Source: an uncultured Agathobaculum sp.
GTDB taxonomy: Bacteria; Bacillota; Clostridia; Oscillospirales; Butyricicoccaceae
Direction of reading: 5' to 3'
Assembly (NCBI GenBank): GCA_944380945.1
Contig: CALWJG010000013.1
Location: forward strand, 1-16,871
DNA length: 16,871 bases
The notes beneath the pieces were generated by a model. It had not been told where the DNA came from, did not search any database, and saw only the letters and a program-made list of their open reading frames with translations. Of the stretch, positions 7,277-13,600 are shown in pieces (position 1 is the stretch's first letter; every line of letters begins with the position of its first letter). A program made the position numbers and the translations under genes.

Positions 7277-8644
7277 TTAGCGGCCGCCCAGCGGCACATA
7301 CGGCGTCGCAGGCTGCACGCAGCGGTACGCCGGACGGATGATCTTGTCCGTATTGACCAGCTCCTCCAGCCGGTGCGCGCTCCATCCGACGATGCGCGCG
7401 ATCGCGAACACCGGCGTATACAGCTCGGGCGGCAGGTTCAGCATGGAATACACAAAGCCCGAATAGAAATCCACATTGGCGGAAACGCCCTTGTAGATGT
7501 GGCGCTCCCGGGCGATAACCTCGGGCGCGAGTCGGGCGACGAGCGAATACAGGGCGAAATCCGCGTCCCTTCCCTTTTCGTGCGCGAGCTGGCCGACAAA
7601 GGATTTGAACACCTGCGCGCGCGGGTCCGAGATCGAGTAGACCGCGTGGCCCAAGCCATAGATCAGGCCCTTTTGGTCAAACGCCTCGCGGCGCAGCAGG
7701 CGGGCCAGATAATCCGCCACCGCTTCCTCGTCCGCTGTGTCCGTCACGTTCCTTTTCAGGTCCTCGAACATCTGCACGACCTTGTAATTCGCGCCGCCGT
7801 GCTTGGGGCCCTTGAGCGAGCCGAGCGCCGCCGAGATCGCGGAGTAGGTATCCGTGCCCGATGAGGTGACGACGTGCGTGGTGAACGAGGAGTTGTTGCC
7901 GCCGCCGTGCTCCATGTGCAGCACGAGCGCCAGATCGAGCACGGTCGACTCCAGCGGGGTGTACTGCATGTCCGGCCGGAGCATGCGCAGGAAGTTGGAC
8001 GCCGTGGACAGGCTGTCCGACGGGTAGTGGATGTACATGCTGCCGCCGCACTCATAATGGTTGTAGGCGTGATAGGAATACACGGCCAGCATGGGGAACA
8101 CGGAAATCAGCATCAGGCACTGGCGCAGCACATTGGGCAGGCTGATGTCGTCCGCCCGCTCGTCATACGAGGCGAGCGTCAGCACGCTGCGCGACAGGCT
8201 GTTCATCATATCGCGCGTGGGCGCCTTCATGATCACGTCGCGCGTGAAGTTGGTCGGCAGGGTGCGCCCCTGCGCGAGCAGGTTTTTGAACTCGCTCAGG
8301 CGCTTGGCGTCCGGCAATTCGCCGAACAGCAGCAGGTAGGCGACCTCCTCATAGCCCTTGCGGCCGTCCTTCATAAAGCCCTGCACCAGATCATTGATGC
8401 GCACGCCGCGGTAGTACAGCTCGCCGTCGCACGGGACCAGCTTGCCGTCCACCTCCTTTTTGGAGATGATGTCGGAAATATTGGTAAGGCCCGCGAGCAC
8501 ACCCTCGCCGTTGAGGTCGCGCAGGCCGCGCTTGACGTCAAATTCCTTATACAGCTGCGCGTCGATCTGATCGTGCTGCCGGCAGATCTCCGCCAGCGCC
8601 TCGACGCGCGGCGTGACCTGCATCATGTTCTTGTCCATCGTCAT
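7277..8644 (-). CDS. gltA: Citrate synthase (citrate/2-methylcitrate synthase family)
   Basis: Citrate synthase condenses acetyl-CoA with oxaloacetate; in many anaerobes it feeds an incomplete oxidative branch towards glutamate. The 455-aa product resembles the long clostridial form. The catalytic triad is visible as H246 in HMEHGGGNNSS, H282 in KHGGAN and D392 in NVDFYSG, with LGHAVY around 331 as further support. The ATG at 8644 has AAAGGAGG 7 nt upstream; a second in-frame ATG two codons later is less well placed. It has its own sigma-A promoter. No aconitase or isocitrate dehydrogenase gene is in the window. A 2-methylcitrate synthase role cannot be excluded, but no other propionate genes are present. 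Confidence 0.92.
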   Translation of the reverse strand: MTMDKNMMQVTPRVEALAEICRQHDQIDAQLYKEFDVKRGLRDLNGEGVLAGLTNISDIISKKEVDGKLVPCDGELYYRGVRINDLVQGFMKDGRKGYEEVAYLLLFGELPDAKRLSEFKNLLAQGRTLPTNFTRDVIMKAPTRDMMNSLSRSVLTLASYDERADDISLPNVLRQCLMLISVFPMLAVYSYHAYNHYECGGSMYIHYPSDSLSTASNFLRMLRPDMQYTPLESTVLDLALVLHMEHGGGNNSSFTTHVVTSSGTDTYSAISAALGSLKGPKHGGANYKVVQMFEDLKRNVTDTADEEAVADYLARLLRREAFDQKGLIYGLGHAVYSISDPRAQVFKSFVGQLAHEKGRDADFALYSLVARLAPEVIARERHIYKGVSANVDFYSGFVYSMLNLPPELYTPVFAIARIVGWSAHRLEELVNTDKIIRPAYRCVQPATPYVPLGGR

Positions 8645-8686
8645 CTTGTGTCCTCCTTTTCCCGGGTATATTGCTCCATGTGTACT

Positions 8687-8715
8687 ATTTTATCCGGAAA
8701 AAGGCAAGGGTTCAA
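8687..8715 (-). promoter_or_regulatory. Sigma-A promoter for citrate synthase
   Basis: TTGAAC (8715-8710) and TAAAAT (8692-8687) are separated by 17 bp on the minus strand. The predicted start is about 35 nt before the citrate synthase ATG. Confidence 0.8.
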
Positions 8716-8762
8716 CGACAAAACGGTAACATCCTGTTAATAAATTGTGAACTTTCAATGAA

Positions 8763-9311
8763 TCAGCGTTGTAAATCGCTGTCTTCGCTGTCCTCTCCGT
8801 CCATCTGCGCCTGCGCCCGCGCGCGGCGGCGCTTGGCGTAGCAGAACGTGGCATAGGTGATCAGCAGCACGAGCACCGTCACCGTCGGCACCATGAAAAG
8901 CAGCTGGGCGGCAAAAGCCAGCAGCATGTACGGCACGCCCATGGACACCCACGCCGCGCCGCTCACAAACTGCACCGCGCTCACCACGATCGCTGCGACC
9001 GTGCCCGCCAGCACCCCCTGCGCGAGATAGATCTTCAACGGGAAGCGGTCGGCCTCGGCAAAGGCGTTGTCATCCATCAGGCCCTTGCGGCTCATCAGGA
9101 ACAGGGATACTGCCCACGCCAGCATCAGCACCGCAAATTCGATCAGGTTGATCGACGAATCGACCACTGTCGAACCCTCCAGCCGGACGCCGATCGCCTG
9201 CAGCAGGATATCCGCCAGGATACCGAAGCTCAGCAGATGGAATCCGATCTTATAGATGCGGTTGATCTCTGCGACCACCCGCTCGTCCTTCGCTTTGTAA
9301 AACAGTTTCAT
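8763..9311 (-). CDS. Four-helix membrane protein, DUF6773-like
   Basis: The 182-aa product has hydrophobic segments at about 22-41, 54-73, 96-116 and 126-157. It has a charged N-terminus (KAKDERVVAEINRIYKIG) and a basic then acidic C-terminal tail (RRRARAQAQMDGEDSED). I recognise the pattern of a small Firmicutes membrane family often found after a short XRE regulator, tentatively DUF6773; the biochemical role is unknown. The ATG at 9311 has GGAGG 8 nt upstream and fits the MKLF start; an upstream in-frame start at 9359 runs through the 23-codon ORF. It is the last gene of a three-gene minus-strand cassette and has no clear terminator in the 118 bp that follow. Confidence 0.75.
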   Translation of the reverse strand: MKLFYKAKDERVVAEINRIYKIGFHLLSFGILADILLQAIGVRLEGSTVVDSSINLIEFAVLMLAWAVSLFLMSRKGLMDDNAFAEADRFPLKIYLAQGVLAGTVAAIVVSAVQFVSGAAWVSMGVPYMLLAFAAQLLFMVPTVTVLVLLITYATFCYAKRRRARAQAQMDGEDSEDSDLQR

Positions 9312-9324
9312 TGTGTCTTCCTCC

Positions 9325-9396
9325 TTACCAAAACAGCAGTACCTGCTTCTGCCGCTCACGGTTGATGTGCTCGATCCGCGTTCTGATCTGTTTCAT
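9325..9396 (-). CDS. Small 23-aa ORF between XRE regulator and membrane protein
   Basis: The ORF encodes a basic peptide (begins MKQIRTRIEH, ends QVLLFW). Its ATG lies one base after the XRE stop (TGAGATG), with GGGAGG 9 nt upstream inside the end of the XRE gene. Its stop TAA runs into the GGAGG of the next gene. This close packing suggests real translation with coupling at both ends. It could be a functional microprotein or a device that delivers ribosomes to the membrane protein gene. I recognise no family. Length is too short for compositional proof, so the case rests on spacing and ribosome binding sites. Confidence 0.5.
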   Translation of the reverse strand: MKQIRTRIEHINRERQKQVLLFW

Positions 9397-9397
9397 C

Positions 9398-9595
9398 TCA
9401 GCTATCCTCCCAAAAAAGTTGATCCAGTGTTTTGTCCAGCGCCTTGCAGATGGCAATGCACAGGTTCAGCGTCGGGTTATAGCCGCCCGCTTCGATCAGG
9501 CCGATGGTCTGGCGCGTCACGCCGACCTTTTCCGCCAGTTCGGCCTGCGACAACTCCTTTTCCACCCGCGCGAGCTTGAGCTTTTTGTTTTTCAT
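9398..9595 (-). CDS. XRE-family helix-turn-helix regulator
   Basis: The 65-aa product is a minimal Cro/C1-type DNA-binding domain with no effector domain. The helix-turn-helix covers about 17-37 (SQAELAEKVGVTRQTIGLIE), followed by the typical YNPTLNLCIAICKALDKTLDQLFW. It resembles the short YozG-like regulators that pair with small membrane proteins. GAGAGGTG precedes the ATG at 9595. The promoter in front contains a perfect inverted repeat over the -35 element, so autorepression is likely. The ligand or stress it senses is unknown. Confidence 0.9.
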   Translation of the reverse strand: MKNKKLKLARVEKELSQAELAEKVGVTRQTIGLIEAGGYNPTLNLCIAICKALDKTLDQLFWEDS

Positions 9596-9618
9596 GCGCT
9601 CACCTCTCTTGTGATTAC

Positions 9619-9647
9619 AGTATATGATATACTTGCTATAATGTCAA
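9619..9647 (-). promoter_or_regulatory. Strong sigma-A promoter for the XRE cassette
   Basis: TTGACA (9647-9642), a perfect -35 hexamer, and TATACT (9624-9619) are 17 bp apart on the minus strand. The region is AT-rich compared with its surroundings and lies directly before the XRE gene. Confidence 0.88.
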
Positions 9648-9653
9648 GTATAT
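9627..9653. promoter_or_regulatory. Probable XRE operator (perfect inverted repeat)
   Basis: ATATACTTG (9627-9635) and CAAGTATAT (9645-9653) are perfect inverted 9-mers separated by 9 bp, so the arms are two helical turns apart. They cover the -35 hexamer and most of the spacer. A dimer bound here would block RNA polymerase, as expected for autorepression by the adjacent XRE protein. Confidence 0.7.
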
Positions 9654-9713
9654 ATTGCATTTAGAAAAATAAAAACTCCATAATGCAATCTGTACTTATC
9701 ACACTCCTCCCCC

Positions 9714-9932
9714 CGCGCGGCAGTTTGGCGGAGGGGACAGGCAACGCCTGTTCCCGACGAAAAAGGCCGCGCTTTGCCCGGCGCAGCCTACAACTTGCAT
9801 CTTCTCCTCTTCCGCGCGCCGCGCGGTAGTTTGATGGAGAGGACAGGCAACGCCTGTTCCCGACGAAAAAGGCCGCCCATTGCCCGGCACAGCCTGCAAC
9901 TTGCATCTTCTCCTCTTCCGCGCGCCGCGCGG
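9714..9932. repeat. 106-bp tandem duplication with inner hairpins
   Basis: Two copies, 9714-9819 and 9820-9925, differ at about 8 of 106 positions. A third copy begins with CGCGCGG at 9926 and breaks off. Each unit contains ACAGGC-AAC-GCCTGT (9737-9751 in copy 1), extended by outer G-C pairs, and ends in GCGCGC. Open frames cross it on both strands, but they change frame between copies and have no family match I recognise. It looks like a non-coding repetitive element rather than a gene. Confidence 0.8.
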
Positions 9933-9935
9933 AAT

Positions 9936-9972
9936 AAAAATGCCCCCGGACACAGCTTGTGTCCGGGGGCAT
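9936..9972 (-). terminator. Strong intrinsic terminator, distal of two
   Basis: A perfect 15-bp stem (9940-9954 with 9958-9972, loop GCT) is followed on the minus strand by TTTTTATT. It is the second terminator met by transcripts coming from the flavoprotein gene. Confidence 0.85.
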
Positions 9973-10001
9973 AAAAAGGCAGGACATGCGCCTGCCTTTT
10001 T
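9973..10001. terminator. Bidirectional intrinsic terminator, proximal of two
   Basis: AAAAAGGCAGG (9973-9983) and CCTGCCTTTTT (9991-10001) form a perfect 11-bp stem with a 7-nt loop and T-runs on both strands. It directly abuts the next hairpin, giving tandem terminators about 110 bp past the flavoprotein stop. Confidence 0.8.
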
Positions 10002-10014
10002 ATTCAAGTACGGA

Positions 10015-10081
10015 GAAAAGTTTCGCTTGTCGGAACTTTTCGCAGCTTGGGCGCATCCGCGGCCCTGCCGCGGTGCGTCCC
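10015..10081. other. Two further hairpins in the structured intergenic region
   Basis: GAAAAGTTTCG (10015-10025) pairs with CGGAACTTTTC (10031-10041), 11 bp with one G-U. GGGCGCA plus CCGCGG (10049-10062) pairs with CCGCGG plus TGCGTCCC (10068-10081), with small bulges. There is no convincing ORF or promoter here. They could belong to the flavoprotein gene's 3' end or to a structured RNA. Confidence 0.5.
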
Positions 10082-10083
10082 GC

Positions 10084-10111
10084 TCGATCGAAAGGCGTGC
10101 CTTTCGATCGA
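10084..10111. other. Perfect hairpin touching the flavoprotein stop codon
   Basis: TCGATCGAAAGGC (10084-10096) and GCCTTTCGATCGA (10099-10111) are perfect 13-bp arms with only two bases between them. The hairpin begins 2 nt past the stop codon at 10114. With no U-tract it is a poor terminator by itself but a good block to 3' exonucleases. Confidence 0.65.
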
Positions 10112-10113
10112 AG

Positions 10114-10740
10114 TTATCGAATGTAGTTAAACATTGTCCGCGGGTGCGTCTCCGGCGGCTCGATGCCCGCCTTGTCGATCACCTTGAGCATCCATGCGAT
10201 GTTGCGGCCGAGCTTCTCGATGACCTCGACGCCCTCGACGTCCTGCTGCACCTCGCCCGGGTCCGCGCCGTGCACGGCGTTCCAGTAGTCCGAGGTGACG
10301 AGCACCATCTCCATGCAGTTCATGGTCGCCAGCAGCTGCTGGTAGGTCTCCAGGCCGCCGGTGCGCCGCAGCGTGCACAGCGCCGCGCCGACCTTGTGGT
10401 GCAGCTGGTTCTCGCCGCAGCCCGCCGCCAGCATCAGGCGGTCGAGCACGCACTTCATGCCGCCCGCAATGCCGCCGTGGTACACCGGCGAGGCGAGCAC
10501 GATGCCGTCCGCGGCGATGCACTTCTCGATGATCTCGTTGACGCCGTCGTCATCCTGCACACAGCGCAGCGTGCCGTTGTTCAGGCAGTGGTAGCACGCC
10601 ATGCAGGGGTGCACCTTGGCGCCCGGCTGGCATACCTCGAACTCGATGCCCTCCTTCTCGAGCACCTTGCCGAGAATGTCGAGCATCTGCGCGCAGTTGC
10701 CGCCCTTGCGCGGCGAACCGTTGATCGCTACAACTTTCAT
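10114..10740 (-). CDS. Iron-sulfur flavoprotein / NADPH-dependent FMN reductase family
   Basis: The 208-aa protein has a flavodoxin-like fold with the FMN phosphate loop GSPRKGGN (8-15) and the second flavin motif SPVYHGGIAGGMKCVLDR (about 84-101). Between them are C46, C49, C52 and C60, spaced Cx2Cx2Cx7C. This matches the compact 4Fe-4S motif of archaeal and clostridial iron-sulfur flavoproteins (Isf), which carry electrons and can reduce oxygen or peroxide. The redox partner here is unknown. The ATG at 10740 has AGGAGG 10 nt upstream. It follows the YihY-like gene by 60 bp on the same strand and may be co-transcribed. Downstream lie a perfect hairpin and tandem terminators. A cluster-free NAD(P)H:FMN reductase is the alternative. 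Confidence 0.85.
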   Translation of the reverse strand: MKVVAINGSPRKGGNCAQMLDILGKVLEKEGIEFEVCQPGAKVHPCMACYHCLNNGTLRCVQDDDGVNEIIEKCIAADGIVLASPVYHGGIAGGMKCVLDRLMLAAGCGENQLHHKVGAALCTLRRTGGLETYQQLLATMNCMEMVLVTSDYWNAVHGADPGEVQQDVEGVEVIEKLGRNIAWMLKVIDKAGIEPPETHPRTMFNYIR

Positions 10741-10800
10741 CTTTCTTGTTCCTCCTGTGATTTTATTGATTCATCCCTTTGGATGGGGAACACAATGGGG

Positions 10801-11652
10801 TCAGTCGAAATGCCGCTGGTTCTCCAGCCGGTACAGCCGCATGACGACCAGCGTGTGGTTGAGCTGCGGCCCCATCAGCAGGATCATGCTGACGATATAC
10901 AGCCACAGCATGAGCACGATGATCGCGCCGAGCGAGCCGTACAGCACCGAATACCGCGCGAGGTTATCCACATAGAACGAAAACGCCCACGAGACCAGAA
11001 TCCACGCGACGAGCGAAAACAGCGCGCCCGGCCATACCTCACGGAACTTGAGATGCAGATTGGGCACGACGCGGTTGAACAGCATCAGGAACACGAAGAT
11101 AAACGCGATCATCACCCAAAAGCCGGCATCGCGCGTCAGGTCGAGCGCGGCCTGCGGCACCGGCAGCACGCGCGGCAGCAGGCGCAGCAGCATCCTGCCC
11201 GCGACCACCAGCACAAAGCTGCACACGACCGAGACAAGAAAGCCCGCCGTGATGCCCAGCGAGATCAGCACCTCGCGCACCATGCCGCGCGACACCTCGA
11301 CATGGAAAATGTCGTTGACCGTGCGCATCATCGAGCGCACCGCGCGCGAGAGGAAATACAGCGTCAGGCCGATGCCGATCAGCATGGGGCTGAACGACGG
11401 CATGCCGGACAGCTGCAGCAGATACCCGTTGATCAGCTGCTGCAGGCTGCGCGGCAGCATCTCGAGCACCGGCGCGGCGTCCTCGATCGAAAGGTCCAGC
11501 TGCGCCAGAATCGAGTTGACAAACATGAGCAGCGGGAACATGGAAAACAGCAGAAAATAGGACAGCTCAGCCGCGGCCTGTGGGATGCCGTCCGAAAAAT
11601 AGCGGTACACCATGCGCTTGATCAGGTAAACCAACCGGTTCTGTCCGTTCAC
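10801..11652 (-). CDS. YihY/BrkB family integral membrane protein
   Basis: The 283-aa product is a polytopic membrane protein with about six hydrophobic helices. Family marks include AAAELSYFLLFSMFPLLMF near the N-terminus, a central FSPMLIGIGLTLYFLSRAVRSMMRTVNDIFHVE, a late WPGALFSLVAWILVSWAFSFYV, then YGSLGAIIVLMLWLYIVSMILLMGPQLN. The family (once called RNase BN or BrkB) has no settled function; envelope or transport roles have been proposed. I chose the GTG at 11652, which has GGGGAGG just upstream. Another GTG at 11703 starts the same frame but lies between the -35 and -10 of the promoter, so it would not be transcribed. The next gene on this strand is the iron-sulfur flavoprotein. Confidence 0.9.
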   Translation of the reverse strand: MNGQNRLVYLIKRMVYRYFSDGIPQAAAELSYFLLFSMFPLLMFVNSILAQLDLSIEDAAPVLEMLPRSLQQLINGYLLQLSGMPSFSPMLIGIGLTLYFLSRAVRSMMRTVNDIFHVEVSRGMVREVLISLGITAGFLVSVVCSFVLVVAGRMLLRLLPRVLPVPQAALDLTRDAGFWVMIAFIFVFLMLFNRVVPNLHLKFREVWPGALFSLVAWILVSWAFSFYVDNLARYSVLYGSLGAIIVLMLWLYIVSMILLMGPQLNHTLVVMRLYRLENQRHFD

Positions 11653-11683
11653 GGCCCCACCTCCCCGCTCACCGGTATAGTTT

Positions 11684-11712
11684 ATTGTATCAGTTTTTTG
11701 CACGATTTACAA
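11684..11712 (-). promoter_or_regulatory. Sigma-A promoter for the YihY-like gene
   Basis: TTGTAA (11712-11707) and TACAAT (11689-11684) are 17 bp apart on the minus strand. The start near 11677 leaves a leader of about 25 nt before the chosen GTG. Its -35 is one base from the -35 of the divergent plus-strand promoter. Confidence 0.75.
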
Positions 11713-11713
11713 C

Positions 11714-11742
11714 TTGCGTTTTACGGCCCGCCGGTGTATACT
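11714..11742 (+). promoter_or_regulatory. Sigma-A promoter for the SLOG gene
   Basis: TTGCGT (11714-11719) and TATACT (11737-11742) are 17 bp apart on the plus strand, about 40 nt before the SLOG start. It lies back to back with the minus-strand promoter. Confidence 0.65.
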
Positions 11743-11781
11743 GGCATTATGGGAACATCTGTTCGAATTGGAGGGCGGTTT

Positions 11782-12297
11782 ATGCAGGACCATCGCGGCA
11801 AAACCTGTTGTTTTTCCGGCTACCGCATCGAAAAAATGCCGTTCCGGGCGGAGGATACCGCCGCCGTGCAGGCGCTCTGCGGTGCGCTCGACCGCGCGGT
11901 GCGGGATGCCGCGCAGCGCGGCTACACGCGCTTTTTGTCCGGCATGTCGACCGGGTTCGATCTGTGGGCGGCCGAGGCCGTGCTGCGCGCGCGCGAGCAC
12001 TGGCCGGTGGAGCTGCTGTGCGCCGTGCCGTTCGACCGGCAGGCCGACAGCTATCCCGCGGCGTGGAAGCGGCGCTTCAACGCCTGCCTGCTTGCCGCCG
12101 ACCGGGTGTATGCCCTGTCCCGCACCTACTATGCGGGCTGCTATGCGGCGCGCAACCAGTTCATGGTGGACGCTTCCTCCCTGCTCATCTGCTATTTTGA
12201 CGGCCGCCCGGGCGGCACGGCGCAGACCGTGCGCATGGCCGAACAGGCCGGGCTCACGATCGTCAATCTGGCGGTGGAACAGCAATCGCTTTTCTGA
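11782..12297 (+). CDS. SLOG family protein (DUF1273/YpsA-like)
   Basis: The 171-aa protein has the hallmarks of the DUF1273/YpsA branch of the SLOG superfamily, a Rossmann-like fold thought to bind nucleotides or nucleotide-derived ligands. These are CCFSGYR (about 9-15, equivalent to the usual FTGHR), FLSGMSTGFDLWAAEAVL (about 51-68) and the C-terminal DASSLLICYFDGRPGGTAQTV with a Gly-rich loop. The biochemical role of stand-alone members is unknown. The ATG at 11782 has GGAGGG 6 nt upstream. The frame stays open for a long way upstream, but that stretch is antisense to the YihY-like and flavoprotein genes and is not coding. It is followed directly by a strong bidirectional terminator. Confidence 0.88.
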   Translation: MQDHRGKTCCFSGYRIEKMPFRAEDTAAVQALCGALDRAVRDAAQRGYTRFLSGMSTGFDLWAAEAVLRAREHWPVELLCAVPFDRQADSYPAAWKRRFNACLLAADRVYALSRTYYAGCYAARNQFMVDASSLLICYFDGRPGGTAQTVRMAEQAGLTIVNLAVEQQSLF

Positions 12298-12299
12298 TG

Positions 12300-12335
12300 A
12301 AAAACGCCCGCAGAGACAAGCTCTGCGGGCGTTTT
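12300..12335. terminator. Bidirectional terminator between convergent genes
   Basis: AAAACGCCCGCAGAG (12301-12315) and CTCTGCGGGCGTTTT (12321-12335) form a perfect 15-bp stem with a 5-nt loop and T-runs on both strands. It ends the SLOG gene (stop at 12297) and the convergent secreted-protein gene (stop at 12340). Confidence 0.92.
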
Positions 12336-12339
12336 GCGT

Positions 12340-13554
12340 TCATCGCGCATCGGATGCGCCGTTGATCGGCCGGTCGCTCAGCGAAATGGCGGCGGACGGG
12401 ATGTGCTGGCGGGACATATATCCGGTCAGCGACTGCACGGTCCCGGCGGTCGCGCCGCTGTGGTGCAGCCGCACGACCAGCGTTCCGCTGGTGGACGCGA
12501 ACTGCTGCGCCGTGGTGGCATAGGCGCGGGCCGCGGACTGGGTCTGGTCGCCGCTGTCGAGCGCCGCGTCCCACAGGCGATAGCCGGCCTGCACGAGCGC
12601 ATCGCGCTGGGCCTCGGTCAGGGCGGCGCAGCCCCCGTCGTTGGAGACAATGCGTGCGGAGGCGCCGGCCACAAAGGCCAGCCGCGCGTTCGCCGCGGCA
12701 AGGCTCGCCGTCAATGTATCGGGCGCGGCCTGCGCATCCGCATCGAGCAGCAGCGCAGGCGTGTGCCCCTCGGCGACCAGGCGGCGCACCAGATCGTCCC
12801 GCCATGCGGCCGGATCGGAAACCGGCAGGAAAAACGTCGCCTTCACGCCGGCGCTCTGCAGCGCATCGAGCACAGCCGGCGTGTTGTCGTTCGGCGCGCC
12901 GTAAAACGCCAGATAGACCCGCGCCGGATGCTGGTCGGGCTGCTCCTCCACCTCGGGGATAGGCGGCTCGGGTTCGGCCTCGGGTTCAGAGACGGACGGC
13001 TCGGGCGAAACCGGTTCGGGCTCGGGTTCATAGGGCTCGGGCGAAACCGGTTCGGGCTCGACCCCATAGTACGCATCGATCGCGCTTTCGATCTCGCCGG
13101 ACTTTGCAGCGACAAAGCCGGAATCGCTCTGCGCCGAGCCGTCAGTCACGCGCAGCACGGTCTGCCCGGCGACGGACAGGGTCGAATAGCCCAGACCGAA
13201 TTTGCCGCAGCACAGTTTGACCGGCACATAGACCGTGCCGTTATACGCATAGGCGGGCGTGGCATAGCTGTTCAGATTCTGATCATAGGTATAGCCCTCA
13301 TCGAGCGAAAAGCTGAGCAGCTCGCCGTTGGCGCTCATATTGAGCACGCTGTCCTCGCTGTATGTACTCACGCCGAGCGAGGAAAACACGCTGTACGGCA
13401 CATACAGCTCGCCGCCCATGCGCGCGGGCATGGTGCTCTCGTCGATCGGCAGCAGCGTATCGTTGACCGCGGTCAGCGTGACCGCGTGGGCGGGTGCGGG
13501 CAGCAGGGCCAGCAGAAGCGCCGCACACAGCACGGCGCTGAGCAGTTTTTTCAT
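12340..13554 (-). CDS. Secreted protein with degenerate NodB (polysaccharide deacetylase) domain
   Basis: The 404-aa product starts with a clear signal peptide (MKKLLSAVLCAALLLALLPAPAHA, cleavage after AHA near 24, no lipobox). Residues about 28-137 resemble a copper amine oxidase N-terminal/stalk domain, with two YVP-type repeats (LYVPYSVFSSLG and VYVPVKLCCGKFG). A Pro/Glu linker covers about 166-208. The C-terminal part (about 212-395) follows the NodB fold: TPAVLDALQSAGVKATFF, LVRRLVAEGH, RLWDAALDSGD and LVVRLHHSGAT. However, the catalytic TFDD is replaced by AFYG and the metal-binding HxxxH by ALLLD, so deacetylase activity is unlikely. The start is uncertain: AAAGGAG lies about 20 nt before the ATG at 13554, which is too far, yet no better start has both a ribosome site and the signal peptide. 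Confidence 0.8.
   Translation of the reverse strand: MKKLLSAVLCAALLLALLPAPAHAVTLTAVNDTLLPIDESTMPARMGGELYVPYSVFSSLGVSTYSEDSVLNMSANGELLSFSLDEGYTYDQNLNSYATPAYAYNGTVYVPVKLCCGKFGLGYSTLSVAGQTVLRVTDGSAQSDSGFVAAKSGEIESAIDAYYGVEPEPVSPEPYEPEPEPVSPEPSVSEPEAEPEPPIPEVEEQPDQHPARVYLAFYGAPNDNTPAVLDALQSAGVKATFFLPVSDPAAWRDDLVRRLVAEGHTPALLLDADAQAAPDTLTASLAAANARLAFVAGASARIVSNDGGCAALTEAQRDALVQAGYRLWDAALDSGDQTQSAARAYATTAQQFASTSGTLVVRLHHSGATAGTVQSLTGYMSRQHIPSAAISLSDRPINGASDAR
12998..13060. repeat. 27-bp direct repeat in the Pro/Glu linker
   Basis: The same 27 bp occur at 12998-13024 and 13034-13060, a 36-bp period of 12 codons. They encode two EPEPVSPEP-type units in the linker of the secreted protein. Such in-frame repeats can change copy number and so linker length. 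Confidence 0.85.
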
Positions 13555-13600
13555 TGCGCGTTTGATAGGCGGCACTCCTTTCAGCAAATCATACGAACAT

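Noticed and set aside
9714..9932. CRISPR array
   Set aside because: Only two full units of 106 bp lie directly end to end with no spacers, and no cas genes are present.
9661..10007. Minus-strand open frames of about 100 codons across the 106-bp repeat and terminators
   Set aside because: The frames read through two strong terminator hairpins. The repeat is not a multiple of three, so its copies are read in different frames. No plausible ribosome site and family match occur together.
9880..12297. Very long plus-strand open frame of about 800 codons
   Set aside because: Only the last 172 codons (from 11782) form a real gene with a ribosome site and family motifs. The rest is antisense to the flavoprotein and YihY-like genes and crosses terminators and repeats; it is open because of high GC content.
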